Source: Ottowia oryzae (lineage in GTDB: Bacteria > Pseudomonadota > Gammaproteobacteria > Burkholderiales > Burkholderiaceae_C). From it: a stretch of 64,000 nucleotides of DNA. Numbering within the stretch: the stretch's first letter is position 1; the number at the start of each line of letters is the position of its first letter. Below the pieces are notes generated by a model. That model searched no databases. It was given only the letters and a program-made list of their open reading frames with translations, and was not told where the DNA came from. The stretch spans positions 3,089,501 to 3,153,500 of the forward strand of contig NZ_CP027666.1 in NCBI RefSeq assembly GCF_003008535.1, written 5' to 3'. The translations under genes and the position numbers were made by a program. Below, one piece after another: positions 18,754 to 27,040 of this stretch.

Positions 18754-20700
18754 CTAATGCAAAGCCCGATAGATCTCCTCGGCCAGCGCGGGCGAAATGC
18801 CCTCCACCGTGGCCAGATCCTGAACGCTGGCCGCTTCCACGCCGCGCACGCCGCCAAAGCGCTGCAGCAGGCGCGCGCGCTTGCGTGGGCCGACGCCGGC
18901 AATCTCCTCAATGCGGCTGCCGCCCACGCGCACCTTGGCGCGCTGCGCGCGCATGCCGGTGATGGCAAAGCGGTGCGCCTCGTCGCGGATCTGCGCGATC
19001 AGCATCAGCGCGGCCGAATCCTTGCCCAGGTAGACCTTTTCGCGCCCGTCGGCAAACACCAGCTCTTCCAGGCCCACCTTGCGGCCCTCGCCTTTTTCCA
19101 CGCCGACGATCAGCGACAAGTCCAGGCCCAGCGCGGCAAACACCTCGCGCGCCATGGCCACCTGGCCCTTGCCGCCATCCACCAGCACCAGATCGGGCAT
19201 GCGCACCCCGGGCGCCTCGCCTTCGGCGGATGTCTGCAGCGCCTCGGCGATCTTGGTGTACCGGCGCGTGAGCACCTGGCGCATGGCGGCGTAGTCGTCG
19301 CCGGGGGTGATGCCCTCGATCTTGTAGCGGCGGTATTCGCTGCTCATCATGCGGTTGGCCTGAAACACGACGCAGCTGGCCTGCGTGGCTTCGCCCGCGG
19401 TGTGGCTGATGTCGAAGCATTCGATGCGCAAGTCGCCCAGATCGGGCACGTCCAGGCCCAGCGCGTCGGCCAGCGCGCGGGTGCGCGCCAGTTGCGAGCC
19501 CTCTTCCGCCAGCAGCCGCGCCAGTTGCAGGCCGGCGTTTTGGCGCGCCATGTCCAGCCACACGCGGCGCTGCCCGCGCGGGGCGTGGGTGGCGCTGATC
19601 TTCACTTCTTCCTTGTCGGCCAGCGCCTGCAGCAATGAGCGCGACACGGGCTCGCTGGTGATCAGCTGCGGAGGCGCGGGCACGTGCAGGTAGTGCTGGG
19701 CGATGAAGGCGTCCAGCACCTGCGCCTCCAGCGTGGGCAGCTCTTCGTCGCTTTCATCCAGCGCCATGGCGGCGCCGTCTTCGACGTGGCTGGGAAAGTA
19801 CGCCCGGTCGCCCAGGTGTCGCCCACCGCGCACCATGGCCAGGTTGACGCAGGCGCGCCCGCCCTGCACCTTGACGGCCAGGATGTCCACGTCCGCATCC
19901 CCGGCCACCTCGACCGCCTGCTGGTGCAGCACCGCCGACAGCGACGTGATCTGGTTGCGGATGTTGGCCGCCTGCTCAAACTCCAGCGCGTCGGCGTGGG
20001 CCATCATGCGCGCCTCCAGCTGGTGCAGCAGGTCTTGCGTTTCGCCGCGCAGAAACTGCTCGGCGTGCGCCACGTCGGCGGCGTAGTCCGCCTCGCTGAT
20101 CAGCCGCACGCAGGGGCCCGTGCAGCGGCGGATCTGGTAGAGCAGGCAGGGCCGCGTGCGGTTGGCAAACACCGTGTCTTCGCAGGTGCGCAGGTGAAAC
20201 ACCTTTTGCATCAGCTGGATGGTTTCCTTGACCGCCCAGGCACCCGGATAGGGGCCGAAGTAGCGGTGCCGCTTGTCGGTGGCGCCGCGGTAGTAGGCCA
20301 TGCGCGGATAGGCCGCTGGGCGTGGCGGGCCTTCGGCGCTGTCGTGCTCGTGCCCGGTGCCGGTGATCTTCAGGTAGGGGTAGCTTTTGTCGTCGCGAAA
20401 GACGATGTTGTACTTGGGCGCCAGCTGCTTGATCAGGTTGTTTTCCAGGATCAGCGCCTCGGCCTCTGAGCGCACCACCGTCGTTTCCATCCGCGCGATG
20501 CGCCGCACCATGTGGCCAATGCGCGTGCCACCGTGGTTCTTCTGGAAGTAGCTGGAAACGCGCTTTTTCAGGTTGCGCGCCTTGCCCACGTAAAGCACGT
20601 TGCCGGCTTCGTCGAAATAGCGGTAAACGCCCGGCAGGCCGGGCAAGGCGCCCACCTGGGCCAGCAGCGCTTCGGGGTGCGCCGGTAGGGAATCGGACAT
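18754..20700 (-). CDS. uvrC: UvrABC system protein C (excinuclease)
   Basis: A nucleotide-excision-repair nuclease that makes both incisions at DNA lesions. It has 648 residues from ATG 20700. The N-terminal GIY-YIG domain (about 20-97: G-V-Y-R-Y-F, L-Y-V-G-K-A) makes the 3-prime cut. A UVR domain (about 205-240) contacts UvrB. The RNase H-like domain (E-C-F-D-I-S-H, V-D-G-G-K-G-Q) makes the 5-prime cut. Tandem helix-hairpin-helix motifs end the protein. The longer frame to 20808 is spurious. CACAAT lies 6 bases before the ATG, and no Shine-Dalgarno sequence is seen. Divergent from earP. Confidence 0.96.
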   Translation of the reverse strand: MSDSLPAHPEALLAQVGALPGLPGVYRYFDEAGNVLYVGKARNLKKRVSSYFQKNHGGTRIGHMVRRIARMETTVVRSEAEALILENNLIKQLAPKYNIVFRDDKSYPYLKITGTGHEHDSAEGPPRPAAYPRMAYYRGATDKRHRYFGPYPGAWAVKETIQLMQKVFHLRTCEDTVFANRTRPCLLYQIRRCTGPCVRLISEADYAADVAHAEQFLRGETQDLLHQLEARMMAHADALEFEQAANIRNQITSLSAVLHQQAVEVAGDADVDILAVKVQGGRACVNLAMVRGGRHLGDRAYFPSHVEDGAAMALDESDEELPTLEAQVLDAFIAQHYLHVPAPPQLITSEPVSRSLLQALADKEEVKISATHAPRGQRRVWLDMARQNAGLQLARLLAEEGSQLARTRALADALGLDVPDLGDLRIECFDISHTAGEATQASCVVFQANRMMSSEYRRYKIEGITPGDDYAAMRQVLTRRYTKIAEALQTSAEGEAPGVRMPDLVLVDGGKGQVAMAREVFAALGLDLSLIVGVEKGEGRKVGLEELVFADGREKVYLGKDSAALMLIAQIRDEAHRFAITGMRAQRAKVRVGGSRIEEIAGVGPRKRARLLQRFGGVRGVEAASVQDLATVEGISPALAEEIYRALH

Positions 20701-20847
20701 GCGCCTATTGTGGCGTGAGCGCGGCGCGGGCGTGGCCATCGCAGCGCGGCTGGCGGGCGTACCTTTGCCCGAAGCGCGTTGACCTGCTGGCTGCGTGGCG
20801 CAGGCCATCGTTGGCTACACGCCGCGCATTCAGCCCACAATCGCCAC

Positions 20848-22032
20848 GTGCCTTCACCTTCAACCCACCCTGACCTTTGGGACATCTTCTGCCGCGTGAT
20901 CGACAACCATGGCGATCTGGGCGTGTGCTGGCGCCTGGCGCGCGACCTGGTGGCGCGCGGTCAGCACGTGCGGCTGTGGGTGGACGATGCGTCCGCGCTG
21001 CACTGGATGGCACCCGGCGCGCTGCAGGGCGATGTGCCTGGCGTGCAGGTGCTGCCCTGGGCCAGGGCGCAGGATGCGCAAGCCGTGGCCGCGGTGACGG
21101 CGGAGGCCCCAGCCAAGGCTTGGGTAGAAGCCTTCGGCTGCGAGATTCCTCCTGAATTCATAGCTGCTGGCGCAGGCGCCACCAGCGCTGGAGGCCGATT
21201 TGACCCCCAACCGCCAGTCTGGCTGAACCTAGAATACCTGAGCGCTGAGCCGTATGTAGAGCGCATGCACGCCCTGCCCTCGCCCGTGCTGCGCGGGCCC
21301 GCGGCCGGCTGGACCAAGTGGTTCTTCTACCCCGGCTTTACCCCGCGCACGGGCGGGCTGCTGCGCGAAGCCGATCTGCCCTCGCGCCAGGGCATGTTCG
21401 ACCGCGCCGCGTGGTTGCGCGCGCATAGCATCGACTGGCGGGGCGAGCGACTGGCTTCGCTGTTCTGCTACGAACCTACGGCTTTGCCCGCGCTGCTGAT
21501 GCAGTGGGCAAATTCGACGCACGCACCGGAGCCCACCCGCCTGCTGGTGACGGCCGGGCGCGCCACAGCCGCAGTGCGGCATGCGATTGCACAAGAAAAT
21601 GGCCTCCAGCGCTTGCTGCAAGAGCGCCAGCAGCTATCCATTTCATACCTCCCGCATCTGCCACAGACCGCCTACGACGAGCTGCTGTGGGCCTGCGACT
21701 TGAACTTCGTGCGCGGTGAAGATTCGCTGGTGCGCGCGCTGTGGGCGGGGCGCCCCTTCGTCTGGCAGATCTACCCGCAGCCCGAAGACGACGCCCACCA
21801 CGCCAAGCTGCACGCATTTCTGGACTGGCTGCAGGCGCCGCCTTCGCTTCGGCGCTTTCACGACGCCTGGAACGACGTGCACCCTGCCGGGCAGGCCGCG
21901 CCGCCTTTGCTTTTGCCCGACGCGGCCGATGGGGCGACATGGCTGGCGGCCGCCCAGGCAGCCCGCGCGCGCCTGTTGGCCCAGCCCAGCCTGGCCGAGC
22001 AACTGATCGGGTTCGTGCAGGAAAAAGGCTAG
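20848..22032 (+). CDS. earP: Elongation factor P maturation arginine rhamnosyltransferase EarP
   Basis: Transfers rhamnose from dTDP-rhamnose to Arg32 of EF-P, so that EF-P can relieve ribosome stalling at polyproline. It has 394 residues from GTG 20848, matching the family N-terminus W-D-I-F-C with the catalytic D-N-x-G-D segment (V-I-D-N-H-G-D-L-G). The C-terminal sugar-nucleotide site R-G-E-D-S-x-V-R-A is present. The open frame extends to 20779. Two R1 copies lie in frame: F-I-A-A-G-A-G-A-T-S-A-G-G (21157-21201) and G-L-Q-R-L-L-Q-E-R-Q-Q-L (21597-21647). efp follows on the same strand 151 bases later, which supports the assignment. Confidence 0.94.
   Translation: MPSPSTHPDLWDIFCRVIDNHGDLGVCWRLARDLVARGQHVRLWVDDASALHWMAPGALQGDVPGVQVLPWARAQDAQAVAAVTAEAPAKAWVEAFGCEIPPEFIAAGAGATSAGGRFDPQPPVWLNLEYLSAEPYVERMHALPSPVLRGPAAGWTKWFFYPGFTPRTGGLLREADLPSRQGMFDRAAWLRAHSIDWRGERLASLFCYEPTALPALLMQWANSTHAPEPTRLLVTAGRATAAVRHAIAQENGLQRLLQERQQLSISYLPHLPQTAYDELLWACDLNFVRGEDSLVRALWAGRPFVWQIYPQPEDDAHHAKLHAFLDWLQAPPSLRRFHDAWNDVHPAGQAAPPLLLPDAADGATWLAAAQAARARLLAQPSLAEQLIGFVQEKG
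21157..21201 (-). repeat. R1 palindromic repeat, copy 7 (inside earP)
   Basis: Orientation -: ATAGCTGCTGGCGC, spacer, CCAGCGCTGGAGGCC. Encodes I-A-A-G-A-G-A-T-S-A-G-G in the earP frame. Confidence 0.85.
21597..21647 (+). repeat. R1 palindromic repeat, copy 8 (inside earP)
   Basis: Orientation +: ATGGCCTCCAGCGC, spacer, GCGCCAGCAGCTATCC, then ATTTCATA. Read in the opposite sense to copy 7, it encodes a Leu/Gln/Arg-rich helix-like stretch in frame. Confidence 0.8.
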
Positions 22033-22183
22033 AATTGCGGGCTTTGCGAAATTTGGCCGCCCGCTTTGTCATAGAGCGCAGCCCCCGCATTTCGCCTCTT
22101 GCCGCAGCGCGCCGCGCGTTCTTCACATCTTCGGTGCACGAGCGGCCACCACGCTCCCTTCACTCACTGGAAGACCCCTACAC

Positions 22184-22738
22184 ATGAAAATCGCTCAGGA
22201 AATCCGCGCCGGCAACGTCATCATGCACGGCAAGGATCCGATGATCGTCCTTCGCACCGAATACGCCCGTGGCGGCCGTGGTGCAGCCACCGTGCGCATG
22301 AAGCTCAAGGCGCTGCTCAACAACATGGGCACCGAAGTGGTGTTCAAGGCCGACGACAAGATGGACCAGGTCATCCTGGACCACAAAGAGTGCACCTACT
22401 CGTACTTCGCCGACCCGATGTACGTGTTCATGGACGGTGAATTCAACCAGTACGAAGTCGAAGCCGAGAACATGGGCGACGCACTGAACTACCTGGAAGA
22501 CGGCATGGCCGTGGAAGTGGTCTTCTATGACGGCAAGGCCATCTCGGTCGAGCTGCCCACCACCGTGGTGCGCGAAGTCACCTGGACCGAGCCGGCCGTC
22601 AAGGGCGACACCTCGGGCAAGGTGCTCAAGCCTTCCAAGATCTCCACCGGCTTCGAAGTGGCCGTGCCGCTGTTCGTGGCGCAGGGCGACAAGATCGAGA
22701 TCGACACCCGCACCGGCGAATACAAGAAACGCGTCTGA
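22184..22738 (+). CDS. efp: Translation elongation factor P
   Basis: A three-domain, tRNA-shaped factor that promotes peptide-bond formation at polyproline stretches. It has 184 residues. The tip loop reads A-R-G-G-R32-G-A, so position 32 is arginine rather than lysine; that is the type modified by EarP rhamnosylation, and earP is directly upstream. A GGAAGA site precedes ATG 22184. A TAGAAT -10-like box overlaps the earP stop codon (22030-22035), and a strong terminator follows the gene. Confidence 0.97.
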   Translation: MKIAQEIRAGNVIMHGKDPMIVLRTEYARGGRGAATVRMKLKALLNNMGTEVVFKADDKMDQVILDHKECTYSYFADPMYVFMDGEFNQYEVEAENMGDALNYLEDGMAVEVVFYDGKAISVELPTTVVREVTWTEPAVKGDTSGKVLKPSKISTGFEVAVPLFVAQGDKIEIDTRTGEYKKRV

Positions 22739-22774
22739 TCTCAGGGGGACCGCTGCGGCGGTTCATCCGGCTCG

Positions 22775-22799
22775 AAAAAGGCTCCTGCGGGAGCCTTTT
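22775..22799 (+). terminator. Rho-independent terminator of efp
   Basis: AAAAGGCTCC (22776-22785), loop TGCG, GGAGCCTTTT (22790-22799); a perfect 10-bp stem ending in T residues. Confidence 0.92.
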
Positions 22800-22866
22800 C
22801 GCTGCCTGTGACCGGCCGAGGACAGCACCCGATAGTGGCCCCACCCTTCCCCTAAACTGGCGCCCC

Positions 22867-23739
22867 ATGGAAACCACTGAGAACCTCAAACAAGCCACCG
22901 GATCGCCTCTGGCCGACGCCTGGGCAGAGTTGCAGGCCCACGCCGATCGCGGCGAACCGCTGGACCCCGCCGCCTACCGCCTGGCCTTCGCCGACCCGGA
23001 ATTCATGCTGCGCCGCGAAACGCGCGGCATCCGCTTTCAGCTGGAGCTGCTCAAGCCCGACCTGGAGCTGGCCGCCGCAGGCATCGACCACACCGTGGTG
23101 GTCTACGGCAGCGCACGCTTCGTCTCGCGCGAGGTGGCGGCCGAGCGCCTGGCGGCGGCCCGCGCGTCGGGCGACGCGCACGCCATTGCCCTGGCCGAGC
23201 GGTCTGAACGCACCTCGGTTTACTACGAACAGGCGCGCGAATTCGGTCAACTGGTGTCCCAATTCGGGCTGACGCAGCCGCCCAAGGAGCGCCTGTACAT
23301 CTGCACCGGCGGCGGCCCCGGCATCATGGAAGCGGCCAACCGCGGCGCCCAGGAAGCCGGTGCGCCTTCGGTGGGTTTGAACATCACGCTGCCGCATGAG
23401 CAGTCGGGCAACCGCTACATCACGCCGGAGCTGTCGTTCAAGTTCCACTACTTCGCCCTGCGCAAGATGCATTTCTTGATGCGCGCGCAGGCGCTGGTGG
23501 TCTTCCCCGGCGGGTTCGGCACCATGGACGAGCTGTTCGAAGTGCTGACCCTGGTGCAAACGCGCAAGGTGCGCCGCGTGCCGGTGGTGCTGGTCGGCAG
23601 AGACTTCTGGACGCGCCTGCTGCACATGGACGCGATGCTGGAAGACGCCACCATCTCGGAAGAAGACCTGGAGCTGTTCAGGATCGTCGACACACCGCAA
23701 GAGGCGTGGGAAGTGGTTCGCAGCTTCTACAGCCTTTGA
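22867..23739 (+). CDS. LOG-family protein (nucleotide 5-prime-monophosphate nucleosidase type)
   Basis: A 290-residue Rossmann-fold protein of the TIGR00730/LOG family, which hydrolyses purine or pyrimidine monophosphates and in some members yields cytokinins. It shows the nucleotide-binding G-G-G-P-G-I-M-E-A-A-N and the hallmark P-G-G-F-G-T-M-D-E with the catalytic E. It is longer than plant-type LOG (about 190 residues), having an N-terminal extension of about 70 residues and an insertion, and so resembles the larger bacterial type. A TAAACT box lies 8 bases before ATG 22867. The physiological substrate is unknown. Confidence 0.85.
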   Translation: METTENLKQATGSPLADAWAELQAHADRGEPLDPAAYRLAFADPEFMLRRETRGIRFQLELLKPDLELAAAGIDHTVVVYGSARFVSREVAAERLAAARASGDAHAIALAERSERTSVYYEQAREFGQLVSQFGLTQPPKERLYICTGGGPGIMEAANRGAQEAGAPSVGLNITLPHEQSGNRYITPELSFKFHYFALRKMHFLMRAQALVVFPGGFGTMDELFEVLTLVQTRKVRRVPVVLVGRDFWTRLLHMDAMLEDATISEEDLELFRIVDTPQEAWEVVRSFYSL

Positions 23740-23886
23740 GCTGAGGTCGCTTGCGGCCAGCCACTGCGCTGCTAGGCCACGTGGCGGCCATCTGGCTGGT
23801 GACCTTGCCCGTGTGCGGTTGCGGACATGGCCGCGCCTTGCCGGGCCCACGCCAACGCCGCGCTGCACGCTGCGGCGTGCGTCGGC

Positions 23887-24744
23887 TCAGTGGCGTGAAA
23901 CACCATGGCCTGGCAGCAATCCCGCCAGGCGTGGCAGCACCGCCACGGCGTTGCTGCTGGTCGCGGCAGCCAGCTCGTCCAGCGGCATGCCGCGCAGGCC
24001 CGCCACCGTTTGCGCAATGCGGGGCAACTCGCCCGGTTCGTTGCGGCCCTGGGGCTGCCCGGCGGCGCGGCCCTCGGCCGTGGTGTAGAGCCAGTGCGGC
24101 GGAATGTCCGGCGCGTCGGTTTCCATCACCATCGTGCCCAGTGGCAATTCTGCCGCCAAGGCCCGCAGTCGTGTCGCGCGTTCATACGTGGTGGCGCCGC
24201 CAAACCCCAGCTTGAAACCCATCGCCGCCAGGATGTCGGCCTGCTGGCGGCTGCCGTTGAAGGCGTGGGCGATTCCGCCAGGAGGCTCGAACTGCCGCAG
24301 ACCCTTGAGGATTTGGTCAACCGAGCGGCGCACGTGCAGGATCACCGGCAGGCCGTGCTGGCGCGCCAGCCGCAGCTGCTCGCGATAGAAACGGTCTTGC
24401 CGCTCGCGCAGCGGGCCGGTGGTCAACTCGGGCACGAAGTAGTCCAAGCCGATCTCGCCCACGGCCACCAAGTGCGGGTCGCCCGCGTGCGCGGTCAGCG
24501 CTGCGTCCAATTGGCTGAGTGCGTCGTCCGCCGCCCGCCCCACGTACAGGGGGTGGATGCCCAGCGCGTAGCCATCGCCGAATCGCCGGGCCAGCAAGCG
24601 TGCTGCGTCAAAAGTGCGCACCTCAACCGCAGGAATCACACAGCGCGCCACGCCCGCCTGGGTGGCGCGGGCGCGCACCGCGTCCACGTCGGGCGCGAAC
24701 TCCGGCGCATCCAGATGGCAGTGCGTATCGATCCAGACCGGCAT
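23887..24744 (-). CDS. tatD: TatD-family metal-dependent hydrolase (deoxyribonuclease type)
   Basis: A TIM-barrel metallohydrolase of 285 residues. The metal ligands fit: D-T-H-C-H-L-D at the N-terminus, E in V-G-E-I-G-L-D-Y, histidines in V-I-L-H-V-R-R and A-H-A-F-N-G, and D in E-T-D-A-P-D. Family members are 3-prime exonucleases or D-aminoacyl-tRNA deacylases. The real start is ATG 24744, and the frame up to 25320 runs antisense to the serine protease. Several paralogues (TatD, YcfH, YjjV) exist; the H-x-H-x-D and P-E-type features do not separate them here. Confidence 0.88.
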   Translation of the reverse strand: MPVWIDTHCHLDAPEFAPDVDAVRARATQAGVARCVIPAVEVRTFDAARLLARRFGDGYALGIHPLYVGRAADDALSQLDAALTAHAGDPHLVAVGEIGLDYFVPELTTGPLRERQDRFYREQLRLARQHGLPVILHVRRSVDQILKGLRQFEPPGGIAHAFNGSRQQADILAAMGFKLGFGGATTYERATRLRALAAELPLGTMVMETDAPDIPPHWLYTTAEGRAAGQPQGRNEPGELPRIAQTVAGLRGMPLDELAAATSSNAVAVLPRLAGLLPGHGVSRH

Positions 24745-24855
24745 GGCGCGATCATGCCCGACCTTGGCCGAAGGGCTTTGGCCTGACGAACATCCGGGCA
24801 AGCGTGCTACTGTGCGAATGTCCACGTTTTGCCTCAAGCACTGGGGGTTGCCTTG

Positions 24856-25794
24856 ATGCGTCGACCCGCGCTCTACAGCCGCTCTTCCCACCGCGCGCCT
24901 GACATTGACAGCGCAAGCGCCGCTGCGGCGGCGCCCCCTGTTTCCGGCCCCTGCCCGTCCCCCGAGGCGCCCAATGCACGAGCGCACCGTTGGCGCCGCG
25001 TGCTGGCCCACCCGGCACTGCTGTGGGCTGCCATCGCACTGCTGGCTGGCGCGCTGCTTTGGCCCGCCATGCCTTGGCGCAAGCCGCCCGCGCGCGCCCT
25101 GACGCAGAACGACATCCACGCTGCCGTCATGCACACGCTCGCCACGAGGCACCTTCCGTCGCAGGTCGCGCGCGCCGCCGCCGCCGTGGGCCCTTCGGTG
25201 GTACGGGTCGAGGGCACGATCCCTGGACAAAAGCGCCGCAGGGGCAGCGCGGAACCGGGCAAGGGCGTGGGCAGCGGCGTGGTCATCATCGACGACGGCA
25301 CCATCCTCACCAACCTGCACGTGGTGCAGACGGCCGAAAGCATCACCGTCGCCTTTGCCGACGGCACCGAAAGCCCGGCGGGCATCGTCAGCATCCAGCC
25401 TGAGAACGACCTGGCGGTGCTGCGCGCGCAGAAGCTGCCGGACGATCTGCAGGCCGCCACCCTGCGCTCCTCCGCCGACCTGAGGCCGGGCGAAGAAGTG
25501 GTAGCGATCGGCTTTCCGTTTGGCATCGGCCCTTCGGTGTCTTCGGGCGTGGTGTCGGGCGTAAGGCGCGGGTTTCGCTCGCCCGATGGGGGCCAGCAGA
25601 TGAGCAACCTGATCCAGTTCGATGCCGCCGCCAACCCCGGCAATTCGGGCGGCCCTTTGGTGACGCTGGACGGTCAGGTGGTGGGCATCGTCACCGCCAT
25701 CCTGAACCCCACGCCCGCGCGCACGTTCTTGGGCATTGGCTTTGCCGTGCCCATCGAAAACGCCGCGGCCGCAGCCGGGCAGCCGCCTTTCTGA
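24856..25794 (+). CDS. Membrane-anchored trypsin-like serine protease (HtrA type without PDZ)
   Basis: A 312-residue protein with a basic, Pro/Ala-rich N-terminus, one membrane helix (about residues 52-70) and a periplasmic protease domain. The catalytic triad is visible: H in T-N-L-H-V-V, D in E-N-D-L-A-V-L and S in G-N-S-G-G-P-L. The protein ends directly after the protease domain (G-I-G-F-A-V-P-I-E-N), so the PDZ domains of DegP/DegS are missing. ATG 24856 is preferred over the upstream TTG 24829. It is the first gene of a co-oriented set with moxR (27 bases), DUF58 and VWA genes, suggesting envelope stress or assembly work. Confidence 0.85.
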   Translation: MRRPALYSRSSHRAPDIDSASAAAAAPPVSGPCPSPEAPNARAHRWRRVLAHPALLWAAIALLAGALLWPAMPWRKPPARALTQNDIHAAVMHTLATRHLPSQVARAAAAVGPSVVRVEGTIPGQKRRRGSAEPGKGVGSGVVIIDDGTILTNLHVVQTAESITVAFADGTESPAGIVSIQPENDLAVLRAQKLPDDLQAATLRSSADLRPGEEVVAIGFPFGIGPSVSSGVVSGVRRGFRSPDGGQQMSNLIQFDAAANPGNSGGPLVTLDGQVVGIVTAILNPTPARTFLGIGFAVPIENAAAAAGQPPF

Positions 25795-25800
25795 TACTCA

Positions 25801-25821
25801 CTTTTTAGGAGCTGCCAGCGC
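25801..25821 (-). repeat. Partial R1 repeat, copy 9, overlapping the moxR ribosome site
   Basis: The sequence TTTTTAGGAGCTGCCAGCGC matches one R1 arm in - orientation, with AGGAG in place of the usual ATAG. It ends at the moxR ATG, so the element supplies the Shine-Dalgarno sequence. Half unit only. Confidence 0.5.
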
Positions 25822-26841
25822 ATGTCCAGCAACGACGAAAGCCGTTTTCTTCTTAACCCTGACACGGCCGAGCTGATGGAGCGGGTCTTGTATGAAGTCA
25901 AGCGCGTGGTGGTCGGGCAAGACCGTTTTCTGGAGCGCGTCATGGTCGCGCTGCTGGCGGGCGGACACCTGCTGGTGGAAGGCGTGCCGGGGCTGGCCAA
26001 GACCCTCACCGTCAAGACGCTGGCCAGCGTGCTGCAGGGCGATTTCAAGCGCATTCAGTTCACGCCCGACCTGGTGCCGGCCGACCTGATGGGCACACGG
26101 CTGTACAACCAGAAAACGGGCGACTTCAGCACCGCACTGGGCCCGGTGTTCACGAATCTGCTGCTGGCCGATGAAATCAACCGTGCGCCCGCCAAGGTGC
26201 AAAGCGCGCTGCTGGAGGTGATGCAGGAGCGGCAGGTGACCATCGCCGGGCAAACGCATTTCGTGCCTGAGCCGTTCTTGGTGATGGCCACGCAGAACCC
26301 CATCGAAACCGAAGGCACCTACGCGCTGCCCGAGGCGCAGGTCGACCGTTTCATGATGAAAGTGCTGGTGGACTACCCCAATGACGAAGAGGAATTTGTG
26401 ATCGCCCAGCGCGTGACGGGCCCGCGCATCTACGTGAACCCCGTGGCCACCATGGAACAGCTGGGTGCGCTGCAGCGCCAGTGCGCGCAGGTGTACGTGG
26501 ACCCTTCACTGATGCAGTACGCGGTCAGGTTGGTGTCGGCCACGCGCTCACCCGCCCACGTCGGCTTGAAAGACCTGGCGCCGCTGGTCAGCTACGGTGC
26601 CAGCCCGCGCGCCACCATTGGGCTGATTCAGGGCGCCAAGGCGCTGGCGATGATGCGGGGGCGCAGCTACGCGCTGCCCGAAGACATGAGCGACCTGGTG
26701 CCTGATGTGCTGCGCCATCGCCTGGTGCTGTCGTACGAGGCGTTGTCCGAAGGCCTATCGGTCGATCACGCAGTGCTTCGCATCATGGCCAAGGTGCCCC
26801 CCCCGCCCAAGCCGCTGGCACCGGAAAGGCGGGCGGCGTAG
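25822..26841 (+). CDS. MoxR-family AAA+ ATPase
   Basis: A 339-residue AAA+ ATPase that acts as a chaperone for metal insertion or assembly of partner complexes with VWA proteins. Walker A is G-V-P-G-L-A-K-T (about 54-61), Walker B L-L-L-A-D-E-I-N-R-A and sensor 1 M-A-T-Q-N-P-I-E. The arginine-finger/sensor-2 regions and the C-terminal lid are full length. The gene order MoxR, DUF58, VWA is the classic arrangement of this family. The ribosome site is AGGAG within a partial R1 copy. Confidence 0.93.
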   Translation: MSSNDESRFLLNPDTAELMERVLYEVKRVVVGQDRFLERVMVALLAGGHLLVEGVPGLAKTLTVKTLASVLQGDFKRIQFTPDLVPADLMGTRLYNQKTGDFSTALGPVFTNLLLADEINRAPAKVQSALLEVMQERQVTIAGQTHFVPEPFLVMATQNPIETEGTYALPEAQVDRFMMKVLVDYPNDEEEFVIAQRVTGPRIYVNPVATMEQLGALQRQCAQVYVDPSLMQYAVRLVSATRSPAHVGLKDLAPLVSYGASPRATIGLIQGAKALAMMRGRSYALPEDMSDLVPDVLRHRLVLSYEALSEGLSVDHAVLRIMAKVPPPPKPLAPERRAA

Positions 26842-27040
26842 CGATGAGACGCCCGCTGAGCCACCGCCCGCGCCGCCACCCGGTCGCTCGATGCTGCGCG
26901 ATTCGGGGGGCGGGCAGCGCCGGTTTGCGCCGCCCATCCGGCGACAGTGTTGGATGCGCCGAGGGTGAACGGTCGGCCTTGGCGCTGCGCGCGCCCCACC
27001 GCAATGCGAGCCACGTCGCAACGCCTGTCCCCGCAGTCGG

